DNA of 64,000 nucleotides from assembly GCF_002994745.2 (NCBI RefSeq), contig NC_037090.1, positions 27,324,501 through 27,388,500 on the forward strand, written 5' to 3'. The notes under the pieces were generated by a model. It was not told where the DNA came from and made no database searches. It saw only the letters and a list, made by a program, of their open reading frames with translations. The position numbers and the translations under genes were made by a program. This DNA is from Rosa chinensis. Its lineage: Eukaryota; Streptophyta; Magnoliopsida; Rosales; Rosaceae. Shown here in pieces: positions 12,756 through 23,072 of this stretch (the stretch's first letter is position 1; every line of letters begins with the position of its first letter).

Positions 12756-13142
12756 GTGGAGACAGAGACGTCAAAGATGGCTGACCAAGGGAGACGTCGG
12801 AGACTCTAAGAGAGATAGGGAGATCGAGAGGTTAACCTTTCATTCGGAGGTTGGGAGAGAATGAGAGATAGGCTTCTGAAACCATAATCACAAACCACAG
12901 ATCCAAACCATGATCATATTACATAATCATAGATGTGCAGAGAGATTGACTCAGTTTTAAACGCAGTATCTATACTCAAGTTTTATACCCATAAGAGTAA
13001 TTTCTTCACACATACCAGTGGAGACAGAGACGTCGGAGATGGTTGACCAAGGGAGACGTCAGAGACTCGGAGAGAGATAGGGAGATCAAGAGGTCGACCT
13101 TTCATTCGGAGGTTGAGAGAGAATGAGAGATAGGCTTCTGAA
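12756..13142. repeat. Direct duplication of a ~126-bp GA-rich segment
   Basis: 12756-12881 and 13018-13142 are nearly identical (GTGGAGACAGAGACGTC ... GATAGGCTTCTGAAA). They are separated by about 136 bp of unrelated AT-rich sequence. Confidence 0.85.
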
Positions 13143-13539
13143 AGAGAGAAATCACAAATGAATGCGGCTGTGTGGGTGTAGCCTACATTAATTAGGGTTC
13201 TTTTTGTGGTGATTCAGTGAGGTAAGGTACACTGAAGGAAAGAAAAAAAAAGGAAATGATCATTTATCCAATTTTGGGGTTAATTAACCTCACTTACCCA
13301 AACACTCTAAGAGATCATTTCCCTAATACCCAATTATGTATTTTTTTTATTCCTTTTTATTTATTTTTGGGACAATTTTGCCCTCTCCTTCTTTGTCACT
13401 TAGAGAGAGAAGTCATTGAAGACGTTGCCGGACTCTTGTGACCAGTGGCCAGCCGTGGACTCCGGTGACCGGAATCAGGCGACCGGTCACCGAAATTCTG
13501 AATCCGACTACCGGACTGGTGGCCGGATTTCGGCGTCTG

Positions 13540-13690
13540 ATTTTATTGCCCCCTAATAATCATATTATTGCCCCCAATAAACATATTATTGGCTCCCAAT
13601 AGTTTTATTATTGGCTCCCAATAATCATATTATTGCCTCCAATAATTATATTATTGCCTCCAATAATCATATTATTGTCCTCTAGCTGAA
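13540..13690. repeat. Array of short palindromes, (AATA)ATTATTG-CCCCC-AATAAT type
   Basis: About seven spaced repeats such as ATTGCCCCCAATAAACATATT and ATTGGCTCCCAATA. Each is an imperfect palindrome (ATTATTGsCnCCCAATAAT). A related array is at 33370-33620. Confidence 0.8.
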
Positions 13691-14307
13691 TTGTATAAAC
13701 TCCCAAAATCAAAATGAATACACTACAGACACAATTGATCAATTTATATATTCATTTTTTTTTCCTTCCCCATTCTTAGAGCTCACAGTATACCAAAAAA
13801 AAAAATGGCCACCCAGAAATTTACTCTGGGCACCAAATCGGAGCGAACTTCAGCCACACCCCCCCCCCCCAGACTTCCTCTCAACCAAACCTTCTGACTA
13901 CCACCTCCTCCTCGTCGCCAGCAACTACCAGGGCCGCATCGCCCTCCTCCTCGACCTCCGCCACAAGTCCCCGTCCTCTGGTTCGACACCGACACCACCA
14001 ACAACTCCCGCCTCGCCGTCCAGGCCCTCTGCTCAGTCCATGCCCAATCCAAATCCTACATCCTCGCCGCCATCTCCAGACTCTCCTTCTTCTTAGTATA
14101 CGACCCCAACGAGTCGTCCAATCCAATTACGAGATCGAGAAGTCGCCGAGTTTGTTGCACCAGACGAGAATGACAATAGCGACGATGGAGGCATAGGGCT
14201 AGACGATGGAGTGCGGCGGTGATGGCCGAGAAATTCCCATTGGTAGTCGGCGGTGATAGAAGCTACGAGGCCTAGGGCTTGACGACAGTGGTTTGGATGA
14301 GGAGGCG

Positions 14308-14310
<3 letters not shown>

Positions 14311-14391
<81 letters not shown>
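14311..14391. repeat. (GA)n microsatellite, ~81 bp
   Basis: Uninterrupted GA dinucleotide run. Confidence 0.98.
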
Positions 14392-14395
<4 letters not shown>

Positions 14396-15049
14396 GTGTA
14401 ATTTAATAATTAAAATAAGGTCAAAACTATCAATAAATATTAGATTGGGTAAATGGGAGTAAAAAACTCTTAGTGGAGTAAGTGGGCAATTTTCAGACTT
14501 AAATTGGATAAGTGGTTACGGCCCAAAAAAAAAAAACTATCAAGTATTAACACATAATCATATTGTAATTGTATATTTTATTTTAGGGCTATTTCCCGTT
14601 TACCCAGGTATCTCAGGTATTTTTCCCAAATGCACACGTACTTATGTATCTTACTATTCTCTTGTGAAAAGACTAAAAAAAGGGGTAGTTCCTATGCTAT
14701 CCTGAGCTTTTTAGAGTGTTTGTCTTCTTTAAAAACTTCATAAAAAAAAACAACAACGAAAACAAGACTAGCCTTCAACATGCCCAAGTTTTTCTCCTAA
14801 CGGCTTCCTGCTAACGGATACTTTAACAGGCAGAATCACTGCTGCTTGTCTTAATTTTAGTTTTTTAAAACTGGTTTTTTCTGATAGACAAAGACTTTTC
14901 AAACTTCAGAATAATTATAAGAACTAGATGGTGATGGTCTTAGCTGGAATGCAGGATTAAGAAACAGATAGTGATAGATAGAATAGAATATGCAACACAG
15001 ATTAAGATGATATTTACTATTACTTTTTTGACAAAATAGGTGGGTATCC

Positions 15050-15059
15050 TTTATTTATT
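15050..15059 (-). promoter_or_regulatory. Pararetroviral poly(A) signal (overlapping AATAAA)
   Basis: The minus strand reads AATAAATAAA about 215 nt downstream of the TATA box at 15281. A poly(A) signal shortly after the promoter is the usual caulimovirid layout, giving a terminally redundant pregenomic RNA. Confidence 0.6.
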
Positions 15060-15270
15060 CAACAGGAATACATTCTAAAAATTCAGAGCCTCATCCTCAG
15101 GTAAACAGCAAAAGGCTGTTTAGCTACCCATGAGAATGAGAACGGATACTTACTTGTAATGAAAGCACACTACTGTTGAACAGGAAACACACTGCTACTA
15201 TGGCTTTCGTACTCTTTGAGAGAAGACTCTTCTGCTCAATTTTTCGATGCCTTACAAATGAAACTTAAAG

Positions 15271-15281
15271 TTCCTTATATA
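15271..15281 (-). promoter_or_regulatory. Pararetroviral pregenomic RNA promoter TATA box
   Basis: The minus strand reads CTATATAAGGAACTTTAAG, closely resembling the TATA region of caulimovirid 35S-type promoters. It lies about 260 nt downstream of the last ORF and upstream of the poly(A) signal. Whether it is still active is unknown. Confidence 0.65.
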
Positions 15282-15538
15282 GAGAGCGGAACTCAAACTA
15301 GAATTCAAAACATAAAAATGTATAGGACAGCTCCGTGAACTTTTGCTTTTCTGAGTGCTCATGCTGGTGGAGGTCAGATAGAGAAAAACAAAAGCAGAAA
15401 GGTGAAAAGTTTCTCCTGGTAGGTGAAGTGTTTCTTCTTTTTGAAAGCAAAAGTAGCTTTTAACTTTTAAAAGGTCAAAAGTACTACAGTTACTTATTTG
15501 GAGCTTTTCTTCCTTCACCTGTAGCTTTGCCCGTGATG

Positions 15539-17863
15539 CTACATATTCTCGTCTGTTTCTGAATGGTAGCTAAAGACAAAGGAGCTGTTGTCTACCTGGG
15601 CCATTCTAACAGTAGTAGCATTATCTTCGACATCTGTATCGACATACATTTTATAATGGTTGTCAGTTTCAAGCTTTTTCACCCAGTGCATGCATGCCAT
15701 AGTCGAATCTATCTCTTTTCTGGTGAGAGATAGGAATAGATCACTGTTGACTACGTCAGGATGATTGTATGCAGTGATGATGATTTTTTCTCCTGCTGCC
15801 AGGAAGGTATTGCTGATATCTTCAGAGATGATCTTTTTAATATATTCTAGAGCCATGGCCTTCATCCACAGGATGCTTGAGTTTGGTTGGCCATTGTACC
15901 CTACACAGGCTGGTTGAAGATATTTCCTTTGAATGATTCTAATATAATGGTATGGAGGAATATATTCAACTTCACCGTTTGCCTTTTGACTCCATTCAGG
16001 AGGAGTAGATCTGAACTTCAGACGAAGTGTACAGTAATTTTTTCTGATGTTTTTGACTGTGTTGACAATAATGGGCGGCAAACCTTTCAGATCATCATTA
16101 GTTTTGGTCCACAGATTATGGACAAAACCATTTTCAACAAGCCAAAGCTTGTGTTCTTGGGGATGTTCACTCTGAACATTTACCAGGTATCTTCCAACAT
16201 ATGGTCCTGAGACGATGAAGAGAGTTGGAGGAACTAGGTCTTCTGAATTATGCCTTCCTATCAGACTATGGAATTCATGCCAGTCTGATTCATTGAGTGC
16301 CATGATAGGGACCCTAGCACTTTCTGGACTTTCTAGGAAGGAAATTTTTTCTTTTCTTACAGCACTCTGCTGTATATGAGTTTCTTCAAACTGTGGCCTA
16401 CCATTTTCGTAGAGTTCTTTAGCTAAAGCAAAGAGAGCTGGGAACATTAGACCACTGCTTCTTTCTTGGAAGGCAAATAAGAGATTGTCCAGGATCGCCT
16501 TCTGGTGATAAGCTAATCTCCTGCCAGTTCTGAACACAGGAGTATCAAAAGTTCTTAATTCATAATTAAAAACATTTATAACTCCACTAGGAGTTGGTCT
16601 GCTTTTTGGCAAAGCAGCAGCCATCAACGGTCTTGATGGGCCTTTACCGTCTGCCGTTTGAGACGGGCTAGCCAATCCTTTACCCTGGGATTGATCAGTT
16701 GAATCCAAGCCTTTTGAGCTTAGTAGAAACCTTTTAAGAATTTTTTCTTTAGTTTCTTTTGGATCTTCTTCAGGTTCATGTTCTTTCCCAGTCCTTCTGC
16801 TTCTGGGATTACGACCTTCGTCGTCTTCTCTTTGGCTGAACATTGCCATTTCTCTGGTTAATGCGTCTGGAAGATAGTTCTTGCTTCCTGCAATTAATTC
16901 AACAGTATAATCATATTGGTTAAGAAATAATTGCCAGTTTTCCAATCTTCCTCTATCAGCAGCTTTATCAAGTTTAAAATTTTTGAAGTTCTTTACTCTA
17001 GCACAATCGGTGCGGACAGTAAAGGTTTTTCCAAGATAAGCTAGAGAATTTAAAATCGTTTTCTTGACAGCCAAAATTTCTTTTTCCCCTGTGGGATAAT
17101 TCAGTTCTGCAGGGCTGAACTTGCCACTACAAAATTTGCAGATCTTTTCAATGTTAGTTCCAGGCACTCTCGCCAGAACAACACCGGACCAGTAATTATC
17201 ACTCGCATCTGTTTGGAGGATAATTTCATCGTTTTCTTCTGGTTGTTGAAGAGGAGGGAGGTTTTTGCAGAGATTTTTTATCTGCTTCACGATATTTTCA
17301 TCATCTTCTGTGAAGTTCCATTTTCTTTTGGAACTTGTCTTAGGAGATAACATTGCTGTTAACCCTGAGATTTTGGGGATGAAATCTCTCCCATAATTTA
17401 TGACACCAAGGAATCTCTCTAGACTCTTAGCATCAGGAATTCTGTCTGGAAATTTCCAGATCTTTTCAAGGATATGTGGTTGGAGTTTTATGACTCCATT
17501 CTTGATGTTTATCCCTAGGAAATCAACTTCATCGAGGATAAAGAAGATTTTCTTCTCACCTAGGATAATTCCATGCTGAACTATCAGCTTTACTACCTCA
17601 TGGAGGTGTTTCATGTGTTTTTCTCTGGTTTTGGAGAAGACCAGTATGTCATCTATGTAGACGACGCAGAACTCCGCTACATGCTTGAAGATGTTGTCCA
17701 TCTTTCTTTGGAAGATTGAGGGAGCTTGCTTGAGACCAAAAGGCATTACTAACCATTCGTAATGGCCTTGTGGTGTTCCAAATGCAGTGAGAGGTATGCT
17801 CTCAGGATGCATCTTGACCTGCCAGAAACCCGACTTTGCATCGAATTTCGAAAAGACTTTAGC
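15539..17863 (-). pseudogene. Pararetroviral RT-RNase H and uncharacterised C-terminal domain
   Basis: Open frame of about 774 codons after the UGA at 17864-17866. It begins inside the RT palm (FSKFDAKSGFWQVKMHPES), with PQGHYEWLVMPFGLKQAPS and the catalytic YIDDILVFS. RNase H follows (ILQTDASDNYWSGVV, ELNYPTGEKEILAVK). After an acidic/basic linker near codon 350 come about 400 residues with no motif I can name. That region includes FRTGRRLAYHQKAILDNLLF and HNLWTKTNDDLKGLPPIIV. The same frame runs on unbroken, so this region is fused to the polymerase. By position it could be a transactivator/inclusion-body-like protein. The polymerase part is certain; the C-terminal role is unknown. Confidence 0.85.
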
Positions 17864-18958
17864 TCATCTGAGCTGGTTGATCAGTACTTGTACTTGAGCA
17901 ATTTGATATCCGTCTTTGACGGTCTTATTGTTGACATCTCGATAGTCAATTACCATTCTAGCTTTGCCTCTTAGACTTTCTGCATGATTTCTCACGTAGA
18001 ATGCTGGAACATGATGAGGGCTAGTGGAAGGTTGAATTAATCTCTTCTTCAGGAGATCTTCAATATCACTTCTGAATTCCTTCTGATCTTCCTCTTTGTA
18101 TTGAGCAATGGCTTTGACATGACAAATGGCATTCATGTCATGCAATCTCAATTCACAGACCACTGGGTCTTTTTCCCAAAACTTCTGAGGATTTGTATCC
18201 ACATTCTGCTCTAGTAGTTTCTTGATTTTTTCAAGAGTGGGAATTTGCTGAGACTCAAGCTTGTTCTGAAAGTGCTTGAGATTGTGCTCATAGATGAAAC
18301 TAGCTTCTTCATCTTTACTAGTTTCTTCTTCTTCTTCTTCTGAAGCTTCTTCAACAAGCAACTCTTCTTGTTGTTTGATTTGGAGTATGGGCTCAAATTT
18401 GGGTTTATAGGGGGTAAGATCGCCACTATTCTGTTGCGATCTCTGATATTTAGTAAAACCAGGACCTACCACATTTTTTGCTTGTGTTAGGCGATCTGCC
18501 CAGAACACCCGTTCTCCTTTTCTGAAGCCTATCGCTTCTTCATCCTGAATAAATCGTTGTTGGAGAATAAAATCATTTCCCAACAAGAAATCAGATCCTT
18601 GGCCTTCAGATTGCCAAACATTCTGGATGATAAATGTTCCTCCACCAATGGTGATATGAACATTTTTTGCTACTTTCTTCATGGTGAGATGGCTTCCATC
18701 AAATGTAACACCAGTAGCTGACTTTTTCTTGTCTTCTTTCCAGAGCTCATCTGGAATTGCAAATCTCTTTACAACAGTAAATCCCGATCCATTATCTACA
18801 AAGGCATGTAGATGATATTTTCTGTGATCCGGGAATTTTAGTCCAATCTCTATGTAGTTGCTGTATCTACTAGTAGAGACGACTTTCGATTGATGAAGCT
18901 CATTTTCTTGAGCTTGTTCCGTTGGAATGAACGGTTTACATTCTTCTGGAACATTTTC
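17864..18958 (-). pseudogene. Pararetroviral aspartic protease and N-terminal reverse transcriptase
   Basis: Frame continuing from the UAG at 18959-18961 and ending at an in-frame UGA (17864-17866). The protease segment has HAFVDNGSGFTVVKRFAIP, where the active site reads DNG instead of the usual DTG/DSG, and later DFLLGNDFILQQ. After a long acidic linker the RT begins with the CRHDMNAICHVKAIAQ-like region, then IQPSTSPHHVPAFYV and ARMVIDYRDVNNKTV. The stop separates these RT blocks from the catalytic YIDD, so this copy cannot make an intact polymerase from one frame. Confidence 0.82.
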
Positions 18959-20038
18959 CTAAGTGGGTGATTTGTCAGAACCATCATCCCAATCTGTAGG
19001 AACTATCTCTTTGATGTCTGAATTACTGAACCATGACGGAGGGTCATATCTGACTTTATAATCAAACTTGCCGGATGGTTGGCCAAGTAGATCCCATGTT
19101 GCAGTATCTTCTTGTCGTTCTAAGAGATGAACAGTTTCTAGTGGTTTCACCAGTTCTACATTTTCTGGTATTTCAACCAGTTCAATATCTTCATCGATTT
19201 TTTCTTCATCGATGATTTCTTCCTTTTTTGAGGAAGAAGGTTCCATGGTTTCCTGGAACAGAGTTTCAACTTCTTTCGCCTTTTGCTCAGCGAAATACTC
19301 TTCATATTCTTGCTCAACCAACTGGCTGACAAGACCATTCTTGGTTTTTCTTCTTGCTTCAGCTATGAAGCATTCTTTGTGATAAGTTTTCTTAGACTCT
19401 TCACAAAACATAGGGAGACCATTCTTTTCGTGACATAGGCAGTAGTCACAAACGAATGTACCAGGGTTCACCTGATAAGAAGACATGAAGGATTCTGTCT
19501 TGCTTTCATCCCAGTTTTTGATTTTCAAAACATTCATTTGTCTGGATTCGAAGTACTCTACTTCAGAATCTATCTCAGACTCAGATGATGATTCTTCTTC
19601 TTCAGACCAGGCAGAGTAAACTGACCGTTCGTCTTCTTCATCATCAGAATAGACTATTTCATTGCCTTTTATGTTTGCAATTTCTACTATTTGCTCATAT
19701 TCTTCGAAGAGAGCTTTAGTAGATCTTTTACCCTTTTCCGGGCATTCATTGGCATAGTGCCCTTCAGCTTTACATAACCAACATCTGCAGGCTTTCTTGC
19801 TAGGCTGTTGTTTATGTTGATGGGAATTCTTCTTTTTCTTGAAGAACTTCTTCTTCGTATCTCCATCTTGTTGCTTCTTGTAATTGGAACTTCTCTTGAA
19901 TTTCCAATCTTTCTTCTGATTACTCTTTTTGAATCTTTTAGAGTAATATTTTTCTTTTTTCTTTTTTTCTGTGGAATTTGGATTCATGACATCCCCAGTT
20001 TGTGGGCATATCCAGTATTCCATAGCAGAAATTTTCAA
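18959..20038 (-). pseudogene. Pararetroviral capsid C-terminal region with CCHC zinc knuckle
   Basis: 359-residue frame. A Lys-rich stretch is followed by one zinc knuckle (CWLCKAEGHYANECPEKGK), as in caulimovirid capsid proteins, then acidic segments and a Cys-rich block (CDYCLCHEKNGLPMFC). It ends at an in-frame UAG (18959-18961) after which the same frame runs into the protease. The first ~30 codons overlap the preceding capsid frame; the true switch is in the A-rich tract near 19960-19975. Confidence 0.8.
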
Positions 20039-20696
20039 CTCCTTTGAGTTGCTTCTTGGCCATCTTAGCTCTAAGATTGGCTTTGCATTGCTTCTTCAGT
20101 AATTGCCGGATTCTGTCGGCAATTCCCCCAACTGAAAATCTTTCAATTGTTTTCTCAGCTATGCTTTCTCTTATAGCTGTTCTCCATGGTTCAGGGAGCT
20201 TTCTGTGCAACAGATTAACTAGATCAGTATTCTCTAGTTCACCAATTGTACAGTAATATTCCTGAAATTCATTCAGGTATTCTTCGAAGTATCTCATGTC
20301 GCAGATCTTGAGCGCATAGATATTCGACTTTGCCGTTTCTTTGGCTTGCTCACTCAGATTTGAGAGATCTCCACAGAACTGATCGTACAGGGGTACTGCA
20401 AAATCATACGGAGACTTGGAATTTTTTATCTCTTCAAGCCAGTCTCTTCCTCTGGCAGTTTCCTTGAAAGATAGGTAGTACTTTTTTGCCACTCCTGTGA
20501 GAGTAGTCTCATAGTACACCTGCAAATCTGGTGCTTCAAATTTGCCAAGGGTAAGTGCAGAAGCCATCATCAGGCTATCTACCCATTGGTCAATGGTTTT
20601 TCTTTTGTCTAGATTCAACCATATGCCGTAGTTTGTGATAGGAACTCTTGGCAGATTGTCCTCGGGACGAATCTTTGGGAATTTCTTTCCCCTTTT
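19938..20696 (-). pseudogene. Pararetroviral capsid protein core (frame-shifted segment)
   Basis: Frame open from 20696; the first ATG is at 20618, but similarity-like text (YGIWLNLDKRKTIDQWVDSL) starts before that ATG. Capsid-like features are FQEYYCTIGELENTDLVNLL, LPEPWRTAI and RRIRQLLKKQCKANL-like basic residues. This segment is in a frame one base off from both the upstream MP/linker frame and the downstream zinc-knuckle frame. Both switch points fall in homopolymeric A-runs. Confidence 0.78.
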
Positions 20697-21319
20697 TTAC
20701 CCGTAGGGGCTTTCTGAACTGGGAGTTTTGTTTCCCTTTTTTCTCTGTTTATGAAAGTTCTGGAGCTCTCTCCATCTTCCATTTCAAGATCTTGGTAAGG
20801 AAATACTTTTCTCGTCTTTCTGAATTTGAATTCTTTCATTTCTTCGATTAGTTTTTCTAATCGTTCAGAACTTTCACAATTCTCAGCTTCTTCATAAAGA
20901 TCATAGAGCCTCTCAGCTCTGAACATGTGGACTGGTCTGTTTAGATCAGCTTCCAAGTCTTCTTCTGATATTGGCTCTTCTATAGTGGGTTTTGTTCCAC
21001 TGACACCTACTTCTTTGGTGCTGTAGCTTCTTCTCATAAGATTGTTGTTTATCCTGAGCTTCTCAGGACCGACATCACTTTTTCTGTGGTTGTCGAAGTT
21101 GAGGCTGATTTCTCTAGTTCTTCTACTTTCGTAGATTTTTGCTTTTGCACTTTCTGCTGGTAGCTTCGGACTGGATAATTTCCATTCAATAGGAAAAGTT
21201 ACTTTATTCCAAGCAACTTTATGAATCTGCTGTGAATGGTTCTTCTGGCTGGTGAGGAATCCAGTAATGAGACCAGGGATGTTGGAAATCCGTGTCTTCG
21301 ACTCTACTGTGGTGCTCAT
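20615..21319 (-). pseudogene. Pararetroviral polyprotein linker between movement and capsid domains
   Basis: 234-residue frame, in phase with the movement-protein frame, from which it is separated by one UGA (21335-21337) and five codons. It is rich in Lys/Arg/Glu with no recognised fold. It loses phase with the capsid core at a run of six A (20693-20698) near its end; its last ~25 codons are probably out of frame. Confidence 0.65.
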
Positions 21320-21334
21320 CAGTTTGTAGTATAT

Positions 21335-22294
21335 TCAATATACTATAGCCAATTCTTGCATATCATTTTTCATTGATATGCCATCTGTCTTGACTCTTAG
21401 TCGGAGACAGTGGGCTGCATCCTTCAGGCTGGTTGAGAAGTTGGGGAAGCAGTTAAAATATGCTACTTGGTTGCATAGTGATGCTTCTAATGTTCCCAAC
21501 AGACTAGCTTGGAAGTCTGTCAGTCTGTTGTCTTGCAGGACACATAGGACTGAACAGTTGATGCCTTCTCTTGCCAAAAGCTTTATGCCGACTTGGACTG
21601 CTCCAATGTGCATAAATTGATACTTCTTTGCTTGTGCTCTGGCAACTTCAGCTGGAGTGATCATCAAGAGGTCTGTCTCTCCAGATGTTGAAGGGGTTGT
21701 GAATTCAAGTACTTTGAAATGATGGCTGTCCATCAGGTTAAATGTTCCCCTTCTGTAGATCTGTTTGAAATCTAGCTTTGGAATTGAGGCGTTTTTTACC
21801 TCATGCTCGATTTCATTGTATTCAAATTCTTCAGAATTTAGGAGTTGGACTCCTTTCTTTTTTCCAAAGATGTTTAACATCTTCATTTCCCTTTTTTCCG
21901 GGTTTTCATACCGGATACTAGTCTGACTAGTAGATGGTTCCAGAAAAATCATGTTTGGAACACGATTTGAGTCTGGTTTCTCTAATGGTTTGAACCCATT
22001 AGTCTTCTTTTTTACTGTAGGCACTTTCTTGTCCTTCAGTATAGAATCCAGCGTTTTTTGCTGTTCTTTGATTTTTCTACTAACACTCGTTAGTTTTTCT
22101 TCTTCCGTTTTTGGAAGATCTTTGATATAATCCAGTTTGTTTTCCAATCTTTCCAATTGGTGGATTATAGCAGGTAATTTTTCTAGATGAGTTTGACATC
22201 TAGATAATTCTAGTAACAGCTTCTGATATTTCTCATCAGAAGATTTCAGTAGAGAATTTATTTTCTCTAATAACAATTCTGACATTGTCCCCAT
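21335..22294 (-). pseudogene. Pararetroviral movement-protein domain
   Basis: 319 residues, starting 29 nt past the primer-binding site. The N-terminal ~100 residues form a predicted coiled coil (heptad-like LLLELSRCQTHLEKLPAIIH). The remainder has the 30K-superfamily movement-protein look: a hydrophobic core block (VKNASIPKLDFKQIYRRG), then HIGAVQVGIKLLAREGI and LCVLQDNRLTDFQASLLGT. It ends in UGA, after which the frame stays open into the linker. The frame itself is intact over the whole domain. Confidence 0.8.
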
Positions 22295-22322
22295 TAAGGA
22301 GGGGTTCTCCTTGAGCTATTTT

Positions 22323-22338
22323 ACAAGCTCTGGTACCA
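22323..22338 (-). promoter_or_regulatory. tRNA-iMet primer-binding site of the pararetrovirus
   Basis: The minus strand reads TGGTACCAGAGCTTGT, complementary to the 3' end of initiator tRNA-Met with one difference from TGGTATCAGAGC. It marks the minus-strand DNA start in caulimovirids and sits between two ORFs. Confidence 0.85.
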
Positions 22339-22351
22339 GTGATGTGCGGAT

Positions 22352-22657
22352 CTAACCAATGCTCAAATAATCAAGAGGTTTTTGTTCCTCTTCCAGAACA
22401 TATAAGAGATTATCTATCTCTTCTTCTATTTTGTAGATTCTAGTCTGAAGTCTATAAATAATGTCCCAACAGTTAAGTGATTCCTTATTAAGACTATCTC
22501 TATAGGCTTTCAGCTTTCTCAATTTTTCTCTCTCTTTTTGTAATTCTTTGCTTGTATTTTTGCAAATAGCAACTAATTCAAGTCTGTCGACGATAGAAAT
22601 TATGAATAGTAAAATGTACTGTTTACCTTTGAGATAGAGGATGAATTTATCATGCTT
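22352..22657 (-). pseudogene. C-terminal part of a small coiled-coil ORF upstream of the primer-binding site
   Basis: Open frame of 101 codons ending in TAG 13 nt before the primer-binding site. The text is charged and heptad-like (KELQKEREKLRKLKAYRDSL, RIYKIEEEIDNLLYVLEEE). It is preceded by a stop at 22658-22660, near which viral similarity seems to end. It may be a virion-associated-type protein remnant; this is inference. Confidence 0.5.
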
Positions 22658-23072
22658 CTATTAAACAAATAAAAAATTGGCCCACCACGTTTCATCAAAA
22701 AAAAAAAATAAATAAAACATACTATACAAAAAGTTATCAGGAGGGTACTAATGGAAGAGAAAGAGGATAAGTTGGGTGAGAAGGAAGGAAAGAGACAGAA
22801 GTCTGGGTGGAGAGGAACAAAAGTATTTTGTTGGGGTTCTTAGGAAGTATTTTTCCTATATCAGGGTGTATGAGCATTAACCCTTTATTTTATATATACA
22901 AATCTGGTCGGTTCGGTTGTTAAGCGGTTGGTATAACAACCAAAACCGCTTTCGACCCGTATATATTCGGTTTCGGTTAGAAAATTTTCCTCTTTTTTGT
23001 TTCTGCCGACCCACATTTTTCGAGTCGGCGCAGTCGGAAAACCACTTTACATTCGGTTATGCCCAGCCCTAA

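Larger units (their letters stand above)
13256..14535. mobile_element. Mutator-like or MITE-type repeat, copy 1, with palindromic array and captured GC-rich segment
   Basis: Both ends carry related inverted text: CACTTACCCAAACACTCTAAGAG on the left and, on the opposite strand at the right, CACTTATCCAATTT ... ACTCCACTAAGAG. The interior has a CCGG-rich stretch (13420-13540), an array of TATTG-CCCC-CAATA palindromes (13540-13690), a TTTACTCTGGGCACCAAATC block, a GC-rich possible gene fragment (13850-14130) and a GA microsatellite. Most of this order recurs at 33064-34170, which shows a repeat family. The captured segment differs between copies. I did not recognise the captured segment. Confidence 0.6.
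14990..22657 (-). mobile_element. Endogenous pararetrovirus (Caulimoviridae, petuvirus/florendovirus-like), nearly full length, decayed
   Basis: On the minus strand the order is: end of a small coiled-coil ORF, tRNA-Met primer-binding site, movement protein, capsid region with CCHC knuckle, aspartic protease, reverse transcriptase, RNase H, a ~400-residue uncharacterised C-terminal region, then a pregenomic promoter and poly(A) signal. The movement-protein start and the final stop are in the same frame, so the ancestor probably encoded one polyprotein of about 2,250 codons, as in petuviruses. I see three in-frame stops (21335, 18959, 17864) and two single-base-type frameshifts (near 20695 and 19965). 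No integrase and no LTRs are present, which argues against a Ty3 element. The outer borders are approximate. Confidence 0.88.
12595..23072. mobile_element. hAT-like element (TIRs TAGGCCTGGGCATA / TAGGGCTGGGCATA) enlarged by nested insertions
   Basis: The left end TAGGCCTGGGCATAGTCGG (12595) is inverted at the right end, which reads TAGGGCTGGGCATAACCGAA on the opposite strand and ends near 23072. The flanking octamers TTAGCCCT (12587-12594) and ATAGCCCT (23073-23080) match at 7 of 8 positions, as for an hAT target duplication. Internal sequence next to each end carries the CGGTT/CCGAA-rich text common in plant hAT MITEs. The 10.5-kb length is explained by insertions: a GA-rich duplication, a palindromic-array repeat and a pararetrovirus. 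The two ends could instead belong to separate elements. Confidence 0.5.

Noticed and set aside
13783..14126. Gly/Arg/Trp-rich minus-strand frames
   Set aside because: By-product of GC-rich sequence inside a repeat; no conserved pattern.
20690..20702. Programmed -1 ribosomal frameshift signal in the pararetrovirus
   Set aside because: The A-run is slippery in general, but the zero-frame codons do not form a standard X XXY YYZ heptamer; kept only as an open question in the findings.
15539..22294. Ty3/Gypsy retrotransposon
   Set aside because: No LTRs and no integrase; a movement protein and 35S-like promoter are present, so it is a pararetrovirus.
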